Under the pieces are notes generated by a model. It was given only the letters and a program-made list of their open reading frames with translations, searched no databases and was not told the origin of the DNA. Shown in pieces: positions 61,947-64,000 of a stretch of DNA of 64,000 nucleotides. This stretch comes from Mycteria americana (lineage: Eukaryota; Chordata; Aves; Ciconiiformes; Ciconiidae). Position 1 is the stretch's first letter; each line of letters begins with the position of its first letter. Position numbers and translations under genes: made by a program. The stretch is from assembly GCF_035582795.1 (NCBI RefSeq), contig NC_134367.1:53971562-54035561 (forward strand). Direction: 5' to 3'.

Positions 61947-64000
61947 GTAAAATATCCAAAGGGTTTTAATTTAAAATTCCTTCTAGAGATGGCATAAGAT
62001 CTTCACACCATAGAAAGCTATTGTATAGGCAGTTTTAATGCAGTCATGAGTTAACATATGGTAGTGTTGATCAACTGAAAGAACATTTATGCCCAACAAG
62101 GAAAGGGATGAAAGCAGTGATGGCTACAGTGGCTCACATATCTATAAGCTCTCATTGGTATATAGTCAGATGCCTCTAACAAACTTTCTGGAAAACCTCA
62201 AGGTTAACTATGAATATCACTGGTGGTTTGTTCCTTGGTGTTGCTTAGGAGGGAAAAGTGGGTTTTATTAGTGCTATTATACTAGCACTAATGGAGGTGT
62301 CGCTGTTGGAGAGTTTGTACTGAAGTTTATGACAAATTTAATCTGGAAATTTTGATACGTGCCTACTACTGTAACAAAAATTATACCTAGTTCATCAAGT
62401 TGGCAATACTGTATAAAAGGTCTTTCATGAAGGCTCACACTGATAAAACAATACTTCAAAGGATCAATCTGCTTTCAGTGACAAAAAGCATCCTCAAGCT
62501 GTCCTAGTTACAGAGTCAGGTGCTATGTCAATAAGAAGCACACAAATGGAAAATTAACATCACAAATTAAGCTAGTTATTGGAGTATTCACAAGCAGTAT
62601 AGCAGTATAACCTTTGTCAAATCTGATCTTGTTGTCAATGCATCCTTCACAACTCATACAGGAAATAGTGAAATCCTGTCAAAGGATGGTAGCAGTATCT
62701 CACATAGTGACTGTCTGGAAGCCTTGCCTGAAGAGTTTAATCTTAAAAACCATTGTGTCTTAATAATAAAGGAAGCTTGAACATTAGTAATTTCAACAGC
62801 TGCAGTACTAACAGTTGCTAAAAGCAAATAATGAAGTAGCGTAACTAGCTGAAATGCAGGCAGGTGTCTCACATATAAGCTTATTCCATAACCTACATCT
62901 TTCAATAGCAGAAAATGGAAATTAGAATACTGACGCATTTTACGTGGGGCTTAACAGCAATAACACTGCTGGACTGCACCAAAAAAAAAATCCTACTTTA
63001 GTCATCGTCTCTTGTCTCAGTTTGTGTTGGTCCGTCGCTATAAATATAAAAGCAGCTCTAACGCCACACATAGTAATTTTTCCTAGCCACTTAAATTTTA
63101 AAAAGGTGAGCTGCAAAGATCATATTAAGTAATTTAACACCATAATAGGAAATACAAAATCACTGCTAGAAATGTATGATCTTCTTGTCACACTGCTTTC
63201 AGTGTGCATCTCAAGAAACTTCAGTACGAATTACGTGCCTGGAGCCAGAAATAACTCATCAAGATGAAAAATATAAACAGGTGACTCAGGTGTATCCTCT
63301 TGCTGAAGATCCCAGCTGATTGTCTTACCAGTTGGTGAAGGATTGGCTTCTCTATTAATTAAGGAAAGATGGAAATTGTGGCAGAGGTTCTTAAGAAATA
63401 TAGATATGACTGACGGAAAAGACAGCATAAGCATAAAGAAGCTTCCTAGTGATCCGAGAGAGAGAGAATAATCCTTCATTGCCACTGCAGATGAGTTTAT
63501 GTATCAGTCCCATGAAAGTTATAGAACATCAAACAAGCAATAAGTGACAGCAAAAGCAGCAGCTTCGTCATTGCAGAGAGCCATGTACAATGGATGAACA
63601 AACTCTGCAAACCAATCCCCTTAAGAATGGCAAAGTAAAAATTGGTCTTGACAACACCTGAGCTGAACTGAAAAATCATTGGACTGATCCTTTAATATAT
63701 GTTCAACTACTTAGAAAATCCCTGAGCACTCCTGCAACCAAATAAATATATATTGGAGTGGATGAATTTCAGGCCTATGCCTTATTCAGTCATCTGCATG
63801 ACTTAAACAAATGCCTCCTCTTACACTGCCGATCACCGTTTGTTGAAGAGCTCGTTTGTCAAAGAACCTGAGCTGCACTCAGGAAAGTAATTTACTGGTC
63901 AAATTTGAATATCACTCAGCGTATTGATAATGGCCTTGACAAAGATACAGTCTCATGTGCATGTTCGAATACTAGATCAGTGAAGGCTTCCTATCAAAAG
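61947..64000. other. Unique non-coding DNA
   Basis: No gene is supported. Stops occur at about the chance rate in the frames I read through, although the last 130 bases are open in one plus frame up to the window edge. A 26-bp near-palindrome lies at 62267-62292. Four minus-strand open frames of 60-94 codons lie in a row, without recognisable domains. Confidence 0.55.
62267..62292. repeat. 10-bp inverted repeat, 6-nt loop
   Basis: ATTAGTGCTA (62267-62276), spacer TTATAC, TAGCACTAAT (62283-62292). The arms are perfectly complementary, giving a stable small hairpin or a palindromic protein-binding site. Confidence 0.8.

Noticed and set aside
63087..63105. A fourth exon-like segment (TTCCTAG...AAAAAG|GTGAGC)
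   Set aside because: Joining it to the candidate exon series brings an immediate stop. It shows that such pairs arise by chance.
62277..63679. Four consecutive minus-strand open frames of 60-94 codons, some membrane-like
   Set aside because: They are in different frames, separated by stops, with no consistent splice sites and no known receptor or channel motif.
62089..64000. Apparent decayed coding sequence in several plus frames after 62 kb
   Set aside because: Stretches read like protein, but a stop count in one frame over 62.1-63.5 kb was close to random, several frames look equally plausible, and no family is recognised.

Overview
The window looks like ordinary bird chromosomal DNA, AT-rich and mostly unique, taken from a large intron or an intergenic gap. 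The bird call rests on repeats. There are CR1 retrotransposon fragments with the (T)CTGTGATTCTATGA-type 3' end, and a 563-bp solo LTR that I recognise from memory as a family common in neoavian birds. The window also keeps very old amniote repeats: a CR1 copy of the kind seen in turtles and crocodilians, and two MIR-like SINE pieces. I support no protein-coding gene, rRNA or tRNA. The longest open frame is 155 codons on the minus strand (27868-28335), about what chance gives in 64 kb of AT-rich DNA. There are no operons, CRISPR arrays or bacterial features.

Layout. 1-8029: unique AT-rich DNA ending in a GC-rich patch. 8035-8597: solo LTR, minus orientation, with an exact 5-bp target duplication GACGA on both sides, a CRE, a TATA box and a polyadenylation signal. 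8603-19739: unique DNA with a TA-rich block near 10.0-10.1 kb, an RFX-like X-box at 10650, and a MIR-like SINE at 12435-12570 on the minus strand. 19740-19885: the 3' half of a second MIR-like SINE. 19886-38599: unique DNA with microsatellites and an old CR1 3' end at 30585-30775. 38600-39135: a younger CR1 fragment made of reverse-transcriptase sequence joined to the 3' end. 44387-46170: an old, internally deleted CR1 on the minus strand, running from the endonuclease to the 3' end and interrupted by a tiny younger CR1 3' end on the plus strand (45491-45576). 46171-64000: unique DNA with a C20 tract, a G-rich quadruplex candidate, two octamer-containing enhancer-like patches and three short exon-like segments at 60.4-61.9 kb.

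How it works together. Nothing here forms a pathway. The window records layered retrotransposition: old amniote SINEs and CR1, then younger avian CR1, then an LTR retrovirus reduced to a solo LTR. These lie in DNA that may carry distal regulatory elements. I see no convincing undescribed system. The most useful leads are the nested CR1, the promoter-bearing solo LTR, the exon-like cluster at 60.4-61.9 kb and the SOX/POU-like patch at 48.3 kb.
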